A DNA stretch of 59,440 nucleotides, taken from contig JAFUES010000039.1 in the NCBI GenBank assembly GCA_017470325.1, positions 1 to 59,440 on the forward strand, read 5' to 3'. The notes under the pieces were generated by a model, which did not search any database, was not told the origin of the DNA, and was given only the letters and a program-made list of their open reading frames with translations. Below are positions 51,530 to 59,440 of the stretch, piece by piece. Positions within the stretch are counted from its first letter, which is position 1, and each line of letters begins with the position of its first letter. The translations under genes were made by a program, and so were the position numbers. Source of the DNA: Oscillospiraceae bacterium (GTDB lineage: Bacteria; Bacillota_A; Clostridia; Oscillospirales; Oscillospiraceae).

Positions 51530-53827
51530 ATGATCGTAGTACCTGTATATAACAAGCTGGTGGCCCCGGACGCGGACGTGTACTTCCGCCGGGACCAGTT
51601 CCGCTATCTGGCGGGCCGTGCCGTGCTGGAGGAAAAGGTGGTCATCCTGGTGTGCAAAGAGGAGCAGCGCCGGGAGGATATGACCGAAGACAGCTTCTAT
51701 CCCATCGGCCTGTCCGGCGTGATCAGCGAGATCAGCAACGAGGGCTATGTGGTGGTGCACACGGGCGGCCGCGTGAATATCGAAACGGTCAATGTGAACC
51801 GGGACCACAGCATCTCCCTAATGCTCTCCCGCCGGGCGGACATCGAGGATCTGAGCCCCCTGGAGGCGGCGGACCGCTTGGCCCGGATGAAGCAGGCCAT
51901 CAAGGACTTCGCTTCCGGCTTCGACTGGGGCAAGGCCACCGCCGGCTATGTGGACCGGATCGAGACCATGGGCAGCATCGGCGCCATGCTGTCCATCTGG
52001 CTGAAGGTCCCCAACGAGGAGCGCTACGCGGTGCTGGCCGAGGACAGCCAGGCCAAGCGCGCGGAGCTCATGGAGGAGATCGTGTATGAATTCCTGGAGG
52101 GGGCCAAGGTGACCAACGACGCCGCCAGCGCCCAGCAGAAGGAATACCAGGATGTGTACCGGGAGTCCGCCATCAAGAAGCAGATCGAGTATCTGCAGAA
52201 GGAGCTGGACGACATGCACCCGGAGCAGATCTCCGACATCCGGAAGTTCGAGATGAAGATCGAGGAGTCCGGCATGAACGAGACCGCCCGGGGCGAGGCC
52301 GACAAGGTCCTCAACCGACTGCGCCAGGAGGGAAAGAACTCCCCCGAGGCGGGCATGCTCTATGACTATCTGGACTTCATCACCTCCCTCAACTGGAAGA
52401 AGCAGGAGGCCGCCTACATCGACCTGGAGGGCGCGCAGGCGGTGTTGGACCAGGATCACTACGGGCTGAAAAAGGTGAAGAAGCGCATCATCCAGCAGAT
52501 CGCTGTGATGAATCTCAAGCGGGAGCAGTCCGGGTCTATCCTGCTGTTCGTGGGTGCGCCGGGCACCGGCAAGACCAGTATCGGCCGGAGCATCGCCCGG
52601 GCCCTGAAGCGGGAGTATGTGCGCGTCAGCCTGGGCGGCGTCCGGGACGAGGCGGATATCCGCGGCCACCGGCGCACCTACATCGGCGCCATGCCCGGCC
52701 GCATCATGGACGGCATCCAGAAGAGCGGCGTTTCCAACCCGGTGATGGTCCTGGACGAGGTGGACAAGCTCTACGCCTCCTACAACGGCGACCCGGCCAG
52801 CGCCCTGCTGGAGGTGCTGGATCCGGAGCAGAACAACACCTTTACCGACCACTACATGAACGTGCCCTACGACCTGTCCGACGTGCTGTTCATCTGCACG
52901 GCCAACACCGTGGACAGCATCCCCCAGCCGCTGCTGGACCGGATGGAGGTCATCCAGTTCGAGGGCTATACCCCGGACGAGAAGCTGTCCATCGCCAAGG
53001 AGCACCTGCTGCCCTCGGCCATGCAGGCCATGGGCATCGCCCCGGGCCAGATGGAGATCAGCGACGAGGTGCTGACCACCCTCATCTCCGACTACACCCG
53101 GGAGGCGGGCGTGCGCGGCCTGCGCAAGCGGATCGACAGCCTGTGCCGTACCGCAGCCGTGGCGGTGGCCTCCCAGCCGGAGCAGGTGTTCACCATCACG
53201 CCGGACCAGATCCGGGGCGACCTGGACATGCGCCCGGTGCGCCATCCCCACACGCCGGAAAAGCAGAAGCCCGGCGTGGTCACGGGCCTGGCCTGGACCC
53301 AGGTGGGCGGCGAGATCCTCTACATAGAGACCCTGCTGACCAAGGGCAGCGGCCGGATCATCATCACCGGCCAGTTGGGCGATGTGATGAAGGAGTCCGC
53401 CCAGATCGCCGTGAGCCTGGTCAAGTCCATGTACCCGGACAAGGCGAGTCTCTTTGCGGAGAACGACCTGCACATCCACGTGCCCGAGGGCGCGGTGCCC
53501 AAGGACGGTCCCTCCGCGGGCGTGACCATGACCACCGCCATCGCCTCCCTGGTGACGGATACGCCCATCTGCCCCCAGTACGCCATGACCGGCGAAGTGT
53601 CCCTGCGGGGCGCCGTCACCGCCATCGGCGGCCTGCCGGAAAAGCTGATGGCCGCCCAGCGGGCAGGGGTCACCACGGTGTTCATTCCCAAGGAGAACGA
53701 GGAGGATCTGGCCGATGTGTCTGAGGAGGTCCGCCGGGCGCTGCAGATCGTGCCGGTGGAGGAGGTCTCGGAGCTGCTGGGCCGGGTGGGCATCCTCCCG
53801 GCGGACACCCTGGTACAGGTTGGCTGA
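51530..53827 (+). CDS. lon: ATP-dependent protease Lon
   Basis: A 765-residue LonA-type protease. A shortened N-terminal substrate domain (1-~200) is followed by a coiled coil, the AAA+ module with Walker A GAPGTGKT (342-349) and Walker B VMVLDEVDKL, and the S16 protease domain with Ser662 in PKDGPSAGV and Lys705 in EKLMAA. The Ser-Lys spacing of 43 equals that of E. coli Lon. The start at 51530 follows CGGAGGA. It is encoded after the TetR gene with a shared operator, so it may be induced by the TetR signal. A second, housekeeping lon elsewhere is possible. Confidence 0.95.
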   Translation: MIVVPVYNKLVAPDADVYFRRDQFRYLAGRAVLEEKVVILVCKEEQRREDMTEDSFYPIGLSGVISEISNEGYVVVHTGGRVNIETVNVNRDHSISLMLSRRADIEDLSPLEAADRLARMKQAIKDFASGFDWGKATAGYVDRIETMGSIGAMLSIWLKVPNEERYAVLAEDSQAKRAELMEEIVYEFLEGAKVTNDAASAQQKEYQDVYRESAIKKQIEYLQKELDDMHPEQISDIRKFEMKIEESGMNETARGEADKVLNRLRQEGKNSPEAGMLYDYLDFITSLNWKKQEAAYIDLEGAQAVLDQDHYGLKKVKKRIIQQIAVMNLKREQSGSILLFVGAPGTGKTSIGRSIARALKREYVRVSLGGVRDEADIRGHRRTYIGAMPGRIMDGIQKSGVSNPVMVLDEVDKLYASYNGDPASALLEVLDPEQNNTFTDHYMNVPYDLSDVLFICTANTVDSIPQPLLDRMEVIQFEGYTPDEKLSIAKEHLLPSAMQAMGIAPGQMEISDEVLTTLISDYTREAGVRGLRKRIDSLCRTAAVAVASQPEQVFTITPDQIRGDLDMRPVRHPHTPEKQKPGVVTGLAWTQVGGEILYIETLLTKGSGRIIITGQLGDVMKESAQIAVSLVKSMYPDKASLFAENDLHIHVPEGAVPKDGPSAGVTMTTAIASLVTDTPICPQYAMTGEVSLRGAVTAIGGLPEKLMAAQRAGVTTVFIPKENEEDLADVSEEVRRALQIVPVEEVSELLGRVGILPADTLVQVG

Positions 53828-53840
53828 CGAATACGGATCA

Positions 53841-53874
53841 AAGCGGACGCAGGATCTCTGCGCCCGCTTCTTTA
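53841..53874 (+). terminator. lon terminator
   Basis: AAGCGGACGCAG pairs with CTGCGCCCGCTT (one mismatch), followed by CTTTAC. It overlaps the next promoter's -35. Confidence 0.7.
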
Positions 53875-53900
53875 CGCCCTGCAGCGGTATGTGGTATACT
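53871..53900 (+). promoter_or_regulatory. Promoter of the HD hydrolase gene
   Basis: TTTACG (53871-53876), an 18-base spacer and TATACT (53895-53900). Confidence 0.5.
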
Positions 53901-53929
53901 TTGGAAAAACAGAGCGGAGGAGAACATAT

Positions 53930-54496
53930 ATGGATGCACAGGAACTGCTGAATGCCCTGCATGTGGCGGAACGGCTGAAGGACACCACCCGGCACTGCTA
54001 CACCTCCGGCGGCCGCCATGAAAGCGTGGCGGAGCACAGCTGGCGCGTTTCTCTGATGGCCTATTGGCTCAGGGATGAATTCCCGGAGGCGGACATGGAT
54101 AAAGTGATCCGCATGTGTCTGATTCACGATCTGGGGGAGGTCTTTACAGGCGATATCCCGGCTTTCCTGAAAACCGAAGTGGACGAGACGCAGGAAGAAA
54201 AAATGCTGGCGGGATGGGTAGAGACCCTGCCGTCGCCTTATCGGGAGGAGATGGCGGAACTCTACCGGGAAATGGCAGAGCGCAGGACTCTGGAGGCCCG
54301 GATCTTCAAGGCGCTGGACGGCCTGGAGGCGGTGATCCAGCACAACGAATCGCCGCTGACTACCTGGTCGGATAACGAGTATGAGCTGAATCTTCATTAT
54401 GCGGACGACAAGGTGGCGTTCTCCGAATACCTGCGCTCTCTGCGCCAGGCGGTGCGGGAAGAGACACTGCAAAAGATCGAGACCGAGAAAAATTGA
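53930..54496 (+). CDS. HD-domain hydrolase (HDDC2/YfbR-related)
   Basis: A 188-residue HD phosphohydrolase. Metal-binding residues are His36 in HESVAEHSW and His66-Asp67 in LIHDLGEVFTGDIP; a later Asp lies in FKALDGLEAV. The layout matches HDDC2-type 5'-deoxynucleotidases; activity is not proven. The start at 53930 follows GCGGAGG. It is the second HD nucleotidase-like gene in the window; the first is at 37229-37819. Confidence 0.88.
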   Translation: MDAQELLNALHVAERLKDTTRHCYTSGGRHESVAEHSWRVSLMAYWLRDEFPEADMDKVIRMCLIHDLGEVFTGDIPAFLKTEVDETQEEKMLAGWVETLPSPYREEMAELYREMAERRTLEARIFKALDGLEAVIQHNESPLTTWSDNEYELNLHYADDKVAFSEYLRSLRQAVREETLQKIETEKN

Positions 54497-54510
54497 AAAA
54501 CTGTTTTTAG

Positions 54511-54545
54511 AATTCAAGAGATTTCGGGAGAATTCAAGAGATTTC
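54511..54545 (+). repeat. Short direct repeat upstream of rplM
   Basis: AATTCAAGAGATTTC occurs at 54511-54525 and 54531-54545, a 20-base period. It lies in an AT-rich spacer before the rplM promoter. Confidence 0.7.
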
Positions 54546-54577
54546 AAGAGGATTGAAAATCAAAATTAAAATTGCTG

Positions 54578-54606
54578 TTGACAGGACTTGACCTCTGTGG
54601 TATAAA
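54578..54606 (+). promoter_or_regulatory. rplM-rpsI promoter
   Basis: A perfect TTGACA (54578-54583), a 17-base spacer and TATAAA (54601-54606). Confidence 0.85.
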
Positions 54607-54611
54607 AATAA

Positions 54612-54672
54612 AGCGCGCTTGGTTACCAAACGGTAACACGCACCCTGAATGGTCAAATCATTTCATATTATA
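54612..54672 (+). promoter_or_regulatory. L13 ribosomal protein leader
   Basis: The leader has GTTACC/GGTAAC (54622-54627 with 54632-54637) followed by ACACGCACCCTGAATGGTCAA. This resembles the conserved Firmicutes L13 leader thought to mediate autoregulation by L13 (or S9). The match is from memory of the motif. Confidence 0.7.
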
Positions 54673-54686
54673 CGGAGGCAGAAACT

Positions 54687-55115
54687 ATGTCCACTACCAT
54701 GCTTACCAAGGAGACCGTTGATCGCAAATGGTATATCCTTGACGCAGCCGGCAAGCCCATGGGCAAGACCGCTGCACTGGCTGCCGACCTGCTGCGCGGC
54801 AAGCTGAAAACCGATTATACCCCCCACGTCGACTGCGGTGATTATGTGATCATCATCAACGCCAAGGACGCGGTCCTCACCGGCAAGAAGCTGGAGCAGA
54901 AGTACTATCGTACCCACTCCGGTTACCCCGGCGGCCTGAAGGAGACCCAGTACAAGCACCTGATGGCCAACAAGCCCGAGCTGGCTATGCGCCTGGCTGT
55001 CCGCGGCATGCTGCAGAAGAACACCATCGCCCAGTGGCAGCTGAAGCGGCTGCGCATCTTCGCCGGCGCGGAGCATGACCATGCTGCCCAGAAGCCCGAA
55101 GTTTGGGATCGCTAA
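54687..55115 (+). CDS. rplM: 50S ribosomal protein L13
   Basis: A 142-residue L13 with RKWYILDAAGKPMGKTAALAA split at the family's first strand and helix, DYVIIINAKDAVLTGKK and HSGYPGGLKE. It is an early large-subunit assembly protein. TACGGAGG precedes the ATG. It forms an operon with rpsI. Confidence 0.97.
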   Translation: MSTTMLTKETVDRKWYILDAAGKPMGKTAALAADLLRGKLKTDYTPHVDCGDYVIIINAKDAVLTGKKLEQKYYRTHSGYPGGLKETQYKHLMANKPELAMRLAVRGMLQKNTIAQWQLKRLRIFAGAEHDHAAQKPEVWDR

Positions 55116-55131
55116 GAGGAGGTAAAGAACT

Positions 55132-55542
55132 ATGGCAACTTACAAGACCAAGAAGCCCTATATGTACGGCACCGGACGCAGAAAGTCCTCCGTCGCCCGC
55201 GTCCATCTGATCCCCAACGGCAGCGGTGTCATCACCGTCAACGGCCGTGACATCGACGAGTACTTCGGCCTGGAGACCCTGAAGCTGATCGTGCGTCAGC
55301 CCCTGGTCGCCACCAACACCCTGGGCAAGGTCGATATCGAGACCACCGTTTCCGGCGGCGGCGTTTCCGGTCAGGCCGGCGCCATCCGCCACGGCATCGC
55401 CCGCGCGCTGCTGCTGGTGGACGAGAGCTATCGCCCCATCCTGAAGGCTGCCGGTCTGCTGACCCGCGACCCGAGAATGAAAGAGCGTAAAAAATATGGC
55501 CTCAAAGCCGCCCGTCGCGCTCCCCAGTTCTCCAAGCGTTAA
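55132..55542 (+). CDS. rpsI: 30S ribosomal protein S9
   Basis: A 136-residue S9 with [34 protein letters not shown] and the conserved basic tail ending FSKR, which reaches the P-site tRNA. It starts 16 bases after rplM with AGGAGG upstream. Confidence 0.97.
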   Translation: MATYKTKKPYMYGTGRRKSSVARVHLIPNGSGVITVNGRDIDEYFGLETLKLIVRQPLVATNTLGKVDIETTVSGGGVSGQAGAIRHGIARALLLVDESYRPILKAAGLLTRDPRMKERKKYGLKAARRAPQFSKR

Positions 55543-55549
55543 TATGCCC

Positions 55550-55587
55550 AAAACCCCGGAATCACAGGATTCCGGGGTTTTCGTTTT
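55550..55587 (+). terminator. rplM-rpsI terminator
   Basis: A perfect 14-bp stem (55550-55563 with 55568-55581), a 4-base loop and CGTTTTC. Confidence 0.9.
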
Positions 55588-55609
55588 CACAAAATGTCTG
55601 GAGGTAAAG

Positions 55610-56425
55610 ATGTACAGAGTCGTAGCAACCGATTTGGACGGAACACTCCTCAGAACGGACAAGACCGTCTCGGACGAGCTGATCGCCGAGCTTGCAAGGA
55701 TCAGTGAAAAAGGAGTCCTTTTCATACCCTCCACCGGGCGGACCCATCGGGAACTGCCGGCGGCCATCAGGGATCTGCCGTTTTTGCGCTACGCCCTCTG
55801 CTGCAACGGCGGAGCGGTATATGACTACAAAGAGAAGCGCTACATCTACGAAGAGACCATTCCCTATGAACTGGCGCTGGAGCTGCTGGGGTATGCCAAG
55901 AGCATCCCGGTCTATGAATCGGTCGTAGTCAACGGCGAAAGGATCTGCAAGGGTGATGAGGATGGCAATATCTGTGAATATATCCGCAAGCGGGCGGTCA
56001 AGGACATCCTGTTCAACTTCACCGGCGCCTATGACGTCAAAGCGGCCTTCGCCGCGAAAAAGCTGGGCGCGCAGAAGCTCCTCCTGTATTTGGATGACAG
56101 GGCCGACAAGGCGTCGGTCATCCGGGACCTGCGAGAGCGCTTCCCCCAATTGGAGATCTCTTCTTCCGGACCGATCTATATCGAGGTCAACGTGAAGGGT
56201 GTGGATAAGGGAAAAGCGCTCGACAATTTCTGCCGGATGCTGAACATCCCGGTGGAAGAAACGATCGCTTTCGGCGACGCCGAAAACGACCTGACGATGC
56301 TGGATGCGGCGGGTCTGGCAGTGGTGGTGGACAACGGAACGGAAGAGGTCAAAAAGCGCGCCGACTTGATTTGCCCCTCCAATGACGAGGATGGCGTGAA
56401 AGCCGCACTGCAGAAGCTGATCTAA
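55610..56425 (+). CDS. Cof-type HAD-IIB phosphatase
   Basis: A 271-residue HAD hydrolase. Motif I is DLDGTL with Asp8 and Asp10, motif II PSTGR, motif III Lys in DKGKAL, and motif IV GDAENDLTML. The C2B cap domain marks the Cof/YidA group, which dephosphorylates sugar phosphates and cofactors such as PLP or FMN precursors; the substrate is not readable. GGAGG precedes the ATG at 55610. It starts just after the rpsI terminator without a clear promoter. Confidence 0.92.
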   Translation: MYRVVATDLDGTLLRTDKTVSDELIAELARISEKGVLFIPSTGRTHRELPAAIRDLPFLRYALCCNGGAVYDYKEKRYIYEETIPYELALELLGYAKSIPVYESVVVNGERICKGDEDGNICEYIRKRAVKDILFNFTGAYDVKAAFAAKKLGAQKLLLYLDDRADKASVIRDLRERFPQLEISSSGPIYIEVNVKGVDKGKALDNFCRMLNIPVEETIAFGDAENDLTMLDAAGLAVVVDNGTEEVKKRADLICPSNDEDGVKAALQKLI

Positions 56426-56481
56426 TTTTGTGAGAGGAATCCTGCTGGCTCGCCAATATACGCAGAGAATGTAAATAGAAT

Positions 56482-56514
56482 CAACAGCACCTGCCGGGCC
56501 GGCAGGTGCTGTTG
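56482..56514. terminator. Hairpin between convergent genes
   Basis: A perfect 14-bp stem (56482-56495 with 56501-56514). T-tracts are weak on both sides. Confidence 0.65.
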
Positions 56515-56528
56515 TATGTTGGCGTGTT

Positions 56529-57710
56529 TTACAGTCCGTATTCCTTCGCCAGCTCCGCGAAGGCGGGGAGGGAACGGCGGATCATGTCTGTGGGAACGCA
56601 GTAGGCCAGACGTACATAGCCTTCCACCTCGAAGGTATCGCTGGGGACCAGGATCAGTTCGTGCTGCTTGGCCCGCTCGCTGAAAGCCGCGGCATCCGGC
56701 TCCGGACTCTTGACGAACAGGTAAAAGGCCCCGTCGGGATATACACAGTCAAAGCCCAGGTCTTTCAGCCCGTTGTAGAGCAGATCCCGGTTCTCTTTAT
56801 ACACGGAGATGTCCGAGGTCTGATCCAAACAGCCTTCGAGGGCCCGCTGCATCAGGCTGGGGGCATTCACATAGCCCAGAGACCGGCTGGCGCCGCAGAT
56901 GGCCGCGAATACGTCGTCCTTGCCGGCGGCCTTACTGCTCACGGCCAGATAGCCCACACGCTCACCGGGAAGGGACATGGACTTGCTGAAGGAATAGCAG
57001 AGGATGGTGTCATCGTAAAAGTGCAGGGGGCAGGGGACGGGAGCGCCGTCATATACCAGCTCCCGGTACGGCTCGTCAGAGACGAGATAGATGGGATGAC
57101 CGTACTTCTCTTCCGCCGCGCGGAGGATATCCGCAAGCCGGGTCAGACTCTCGGCGGAGAGAATGACGCCGGAGGGATTATTGGGGGTGTTGATAATGAC
57201 CATGGTGACCTTCTCGTCCAGGCACTGCTCCAGCGCGTCCAGGTCCGGCTGCAGTCCGGCGGCGGGAGGAACGCTGATAAACTCGCCCCCCGCCCGTTCC
57301 ACATACACCCGGTATTCCGGGAAGAAGGGGGCGAAGGACACGGCCTTGTCGCCGGGGTTCATCAGCGCGTGGGCGCAGATAGCCAGCCCACCGGCGGCGC
57401 CACAGGTGACGAAGACCAGATTCGCCTCGGCACCGACGTCATAGCGCCGGTTCAGATCCGCGGCGATGGCCTTGCGAAAGCTCATCAGGCCGGGGGCGGG
57501 GGTATAAGCGTGCAGCTCCACGCTGTCCCCCTGAAGCTGACGGGCCAGGGCCGCATCCAGCGCGGCGGGGGCGGGGACACTGGGACTGCCGAGGCTGAAA
57601 TCAAAGACTTTGTCCTCGCCGATCTCCGCCTTGCGGGCCGTCGCATAGGTGATCAGGACGCGCATTATATTGTCATTGCGGCCCCAGGCCAAACTTTTTT
57701 CAGAAACCAT
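56529..57710 (-). CDS. Pyridoxal phosphate-dependent aminotransferase
   Basis: A 393-residue class I/II aminotransferase. Marks are NTPNNPSG, VSDEPYRELVYDG, and YSFSKSMSLPGERVGY with the PLP lysine; a C-terminal Arg in VRLAYC would bind the substrate carboxylate. It resembles aspartate/alanine-type enzymes of clostridia; the amino acid is not certain. GAAAGGAG precedes the ATG. It lies 18 bases after the nicotinate phosphoribosyltransferase gene, in one operon. Confidence 0.9.
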   Translation of the reverse strand: MVSEKSLAWGRNDNIMRVLITYATARKAEIGEDKVFDFSLGSPSVPAPAALDAALARQLQGDSVELHAYTPAPGLMSFRKAIAADLNRRYDVGAEANLVFVTCGAAGGLAICAHALMNPGDKAVSFAPFFPEYRVYVERAGGEFISVPPAAGLQPDLDALEQCLDEKVTMVIINTPNNPSGVILSAESLTRLADILRAAEEKYGHPIYLVSDEPYRELVYDGAPVPCPLHFYDDTILCYSFSKSMSLPGERVGYLAVSSKAAGKDDVFAAICGASRSLGYVNAPSLMQRALEGCLDQTSDISVYKENRDLLYNGLKDLGFDCVYPDGAFYLFVKSPEPDAAAFSERAKQHELILVPSDTFEVEGYVRLAYCVPTDMIRRSLPAFAELAKEYGL

Positions 57711-57728
57711 ACAGATTCTCCTTTCTCA

Positions 57729-59189
57729 TCAATCCGCCTTGCGGCCGTGCTCGGCCAGCATGCGGTCCTTCAGCGCCATAAGATTCTCCGACAGGTCCAC
57801 ATAGTACTCGTGGGGATAATCGAAGCGCTTGACCTCCGGCCAGAGGGTGCTGACCTGGTAGGCGCAGTTGGTTTTGATCTCTTTCAAGGTGGGCAGTTCA
57901 TAGACCAGCTTTCCGCCCTGGAACACTGGCACCTGCAGCTCCACCGCTTGGAAGTTCTCCATAAGCTTGCGCTTCCAGCGGGCCTGGGGATCACAGATCT
58001 CCAACGGCTGGCTGTCGTCCACCACCTCGTCGTGCAGGCAGATATAGTCCGCCTCGGCCATGCCGGTCTCCCGGTCATAGAAGCGGTAGAGCTTCTTGAA
58101 GCCGGGGTTGGTGATCTTGCCCACGTTCTCGCTGACCTTGATCTTGGGGACGATGGTACCGTCGGCCTCCTCCACGGCACAGAGCTTATACACGCCGCCG
58201 AACACCGGGGTGCTCTTGGAGGTGATCAGCCGCTCGCCCACGCCGAAGGAGTTGATCTTTGCGTCCTGGCGCAGCAGCTCCGTGATCAGCCTCTCGTCCA
58301 GGGAATTGGAGGCGGTGATGGCGCACTCGGTCCAGCCGGCTTCATCCAGCATCTTGCGGGCCTGGCGGGTCAGGTAGGCGATATCGCCGGAGTCCAGCCG
58401 GATGCCGCACTTGGTGATGCCCAGGGGCTTGAGCACATCGTTGAAGGCGCGGATGGCGTTGGGGATGCCCGACTTGAGGGTATTGTAGGTGTCCACCAGC
58501 AGGGTGGCGTTGGTGGGGTAGATCCTGCAGTAGGCCACGAAGGCGTCATACTCCGAGTCGAACATCTGTACCCAGGAATGGGCCATGGTACCCGCAGCGG
58601 GTACGCCGTAGATCTGATCGGACACGGTGCAGGCCGTGCCAGCGCAGCCGCCGATGAACGCGGCGCGGGCACCGGTGACGGCGCCGGTGATGCCCTGGGC
58701 CCGGCGGGAGCCGAACTCCAGCACCGCCCGGCCGTCAGCCGCCCGGCAGACCCGGTTGGCCTTGGTGGCGATCAGGCTCTGGTGGTTGAATTCCAGCAGC
58801 ATATAGGTCTCCAGAAGCTGGGCCTGGATGGCCGGAGCGCGGACTGTGATGACCGGCTCCCGGGGGAAGACCGGGGTGCCCTCGGGCACGGCCCACACGT
58901 CGCCGGTGAATTCAAAATGCCGCAGATAGTCCAGAAATTCCTCGCTGAACATGCCGCGGCCGCGGAGATAGGCGATATCCTCCTCGTCGAAGTGCAGGTT
59001 CTGGATATAGTCCACGATCTGTTCCAGACCCGCGGCGATGGCAAAGCCGCCGTCATCCGGAACATCCCGGTAAAAGACGTCGAAATATGTGATGCGGTCC
59101 CGCATGCCGCTTTCAAAATAACCGTTGCCCATGGTCAGCTCATAGAAATCGCAGAGCATGGTCAGGTTGATCCCGTTTGCGCTTTTCAT
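57729..59189 (-). CDS. pncB: Nicotinate phosphoribosyltransferase
   Basis: A 486-residue NAPRTase that makes nicotinate mononucleotide in NAD salvage. Marks are NLTMLCDFYELTMGNGYFE split at the conserved DxYxLTM, FDVFYRDVPDDGGFAIAAGLEQ as the early core, EFGSRRAQG, GTMAHSWVQMF and IRLDSGDIAYL. The start at 59189 follows GGAGGG; the frame opens earlier at 59231, inside the promoter region. Confidence 0.94.
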   Translation of the reverse strand: MKSANGINLTMLCDFYELTMGNGYFESGMRDRITYFDVFYRDVPDDGGFAIAAGLEQIVDYIQNLHFDEEDIAYLRGRGMFSEEFLDYLRHFEFTGDVWAVPEGTPVFPREPVITVRAPAIQAQLLETYMLLEFNHQSLIATKANRVCRAADGRAVLEFGSRRAQGITGAVTGARAAFIGGCAGTACTVSDQIYGVPAAGTMAHSWVQMFDSEYDAFVAYCRIYPTNATLLVDTYNTLKSGIPNAIRAFNDVLKPLGITKCGIRLDSGDIAYLTRQARKMLDEAGWTECAITASNSLDERLITELLRQDAKINSFGVGERLITSKSTPVFGGVYKLCAVEEADGTIVPKIKVSENVGKITNPGFKKLYRFYDRETGMAEADYICLHDEVVDDSQPLEICDPQARWKRKLMENFQAVELQVPVFQGGKLVYELPTLKEIKTNCAYQVSTLWPEVKRFDYPHEYYVDLSENLMALKDRMLAEHGRKAD

Positions 59190-59233
59190 GCACAGCCCTC
59201 CTGTTGTCAGAATAAATAGAATTGCCTGCAACT

Positions 59234-59262
59234 ATTATATATTCTGCCCCGGGGAAAGGCAA
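59234..59262 (-). promoter_or_regulatory. pncB promoter
   Basis: On the minus strand TTGCCT (59262-59257), a 17-base spacer and TATAAT (59239-59234). Confidence 0.78.
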
Positions 59263-59440
59263 GAAATTTGTGCCCTGCGTTAAACTCTTGTCGGGGATCG
59301 TGTAGGTTTGTCAATGATGTGTTACAACATAGGGGAAAGAAAAGAGAGCCTGTTTAGGGGAGCACCAGTTGAGGGGACGCATAGGGAAGTCATTGTATTT
59401 TCTGTTCCAGACAGCAAGCTGTTTCCGGAAGTCGTCGAAA
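59263..59440. other. Right-edge intergenic sequence
   Basis: About 180 bases without a recognisable gene, RNA or clear hairpin. It may carry a promoter for a gene beyond the edge. Confidence 0.5.

Overview
This window looks like a chromosome segment from a GC-rich, Gram-positive, endospore-forming strict anaerobe, probably an Oscillospiraceae/Ruminococcaceae-type member of the Clostridia. The evidence is a monoderm division and envelope set (SepF, DivIVA, Asp23/YloV, many lipoproteins), sporulation genes (dipicolinate synthase A and B, a SpoIID-type protein), anaerobic enzymes (rubrerythrin, pyruvate:ferredoxin oxidoreductase) and protein sequences of clostridial style. No phage, insertion sequence, CRISPR array or tRNA gene is visible. 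Almost everything is core genome, so the most interesting material is in leaders, operators and a few unusual proteins.

Layout. 1-310: end of an rRNA operon (23S tail, 5S, terminator). 339-1612: a small lipoprotein and rubrerythrin. 1660-12778 (minus strand): a long cluster in the order mutL-miaA-hfq-membrane protein-yggS-sepF-divIVA-ileS-lspA-rluD-type synthase-small membrane protein. 12892-18373 (plus, divergent): miaB-mutS-CPBP protease-trmO. Mismatch repair (MutS, MutL) and three tRNA position-37 enzymes (MiaA, MiaB, TrmO) therefore flank one divergent promoter region. 18499-21900: a DJ-1/PfpI protein, threonine aldolase, a short MocR regulator and a divergent ECF transporter S component. 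21951-25815: dipicolinate synthase, thymidylate synthase, dihydrofolate reductase and SpoIID. 25930-29418: a membrane protein, a YkvI-type transporter behind a long structured leader, and a ketopantoate reductase-family protein. 29533-33189: PFOR. 33547-35658: Asp23/YloU and the YloV/FakA-like protein. 35740-37819: four poorly characterised small genes ending with a YfbR-like nucleotidase. 37966-45914: typA/bipA and a complete oligopeptide ABC operon. 46049-47707: a Sel1-repeat lipoprotein behind what looks like a transcription attenuator. 48121-50730: rpsO and pnp. 50887-53827: a cysteine-rich TetR regulator and a Lon protease, each preceded by the same operator-like sequence. 53930-59189: an HD hydrolase, rplM-rpsI, a HAD phosphatase, an aminotransferase and nicotinate phosphoribosyltransferase.

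Best candidates for undescribed biology: (1) the leader of the Sel1 lipoprotein gene, a ~105-nt rod-like inverted repeat followed by mutually exclusive antiterminator and terminator stems, the latter abutting the ribosome binding site; (2) the TetR-Lon pair with matching operators and a five-cysteine cluster in the regulator; (3) the ~155-nt terminated leader ahead of the YkvI-family transporter; (4) the MocR-type regulator that lacks the end of its aminotransferase domain, with repeated AAACTGG boxes facing an ECF transporter gene; (5) signal peptidase II carrying a ~195-residue charged cytoplasmic tail. Functions are inferred from sequence motifs read by eye; no database search was possible.
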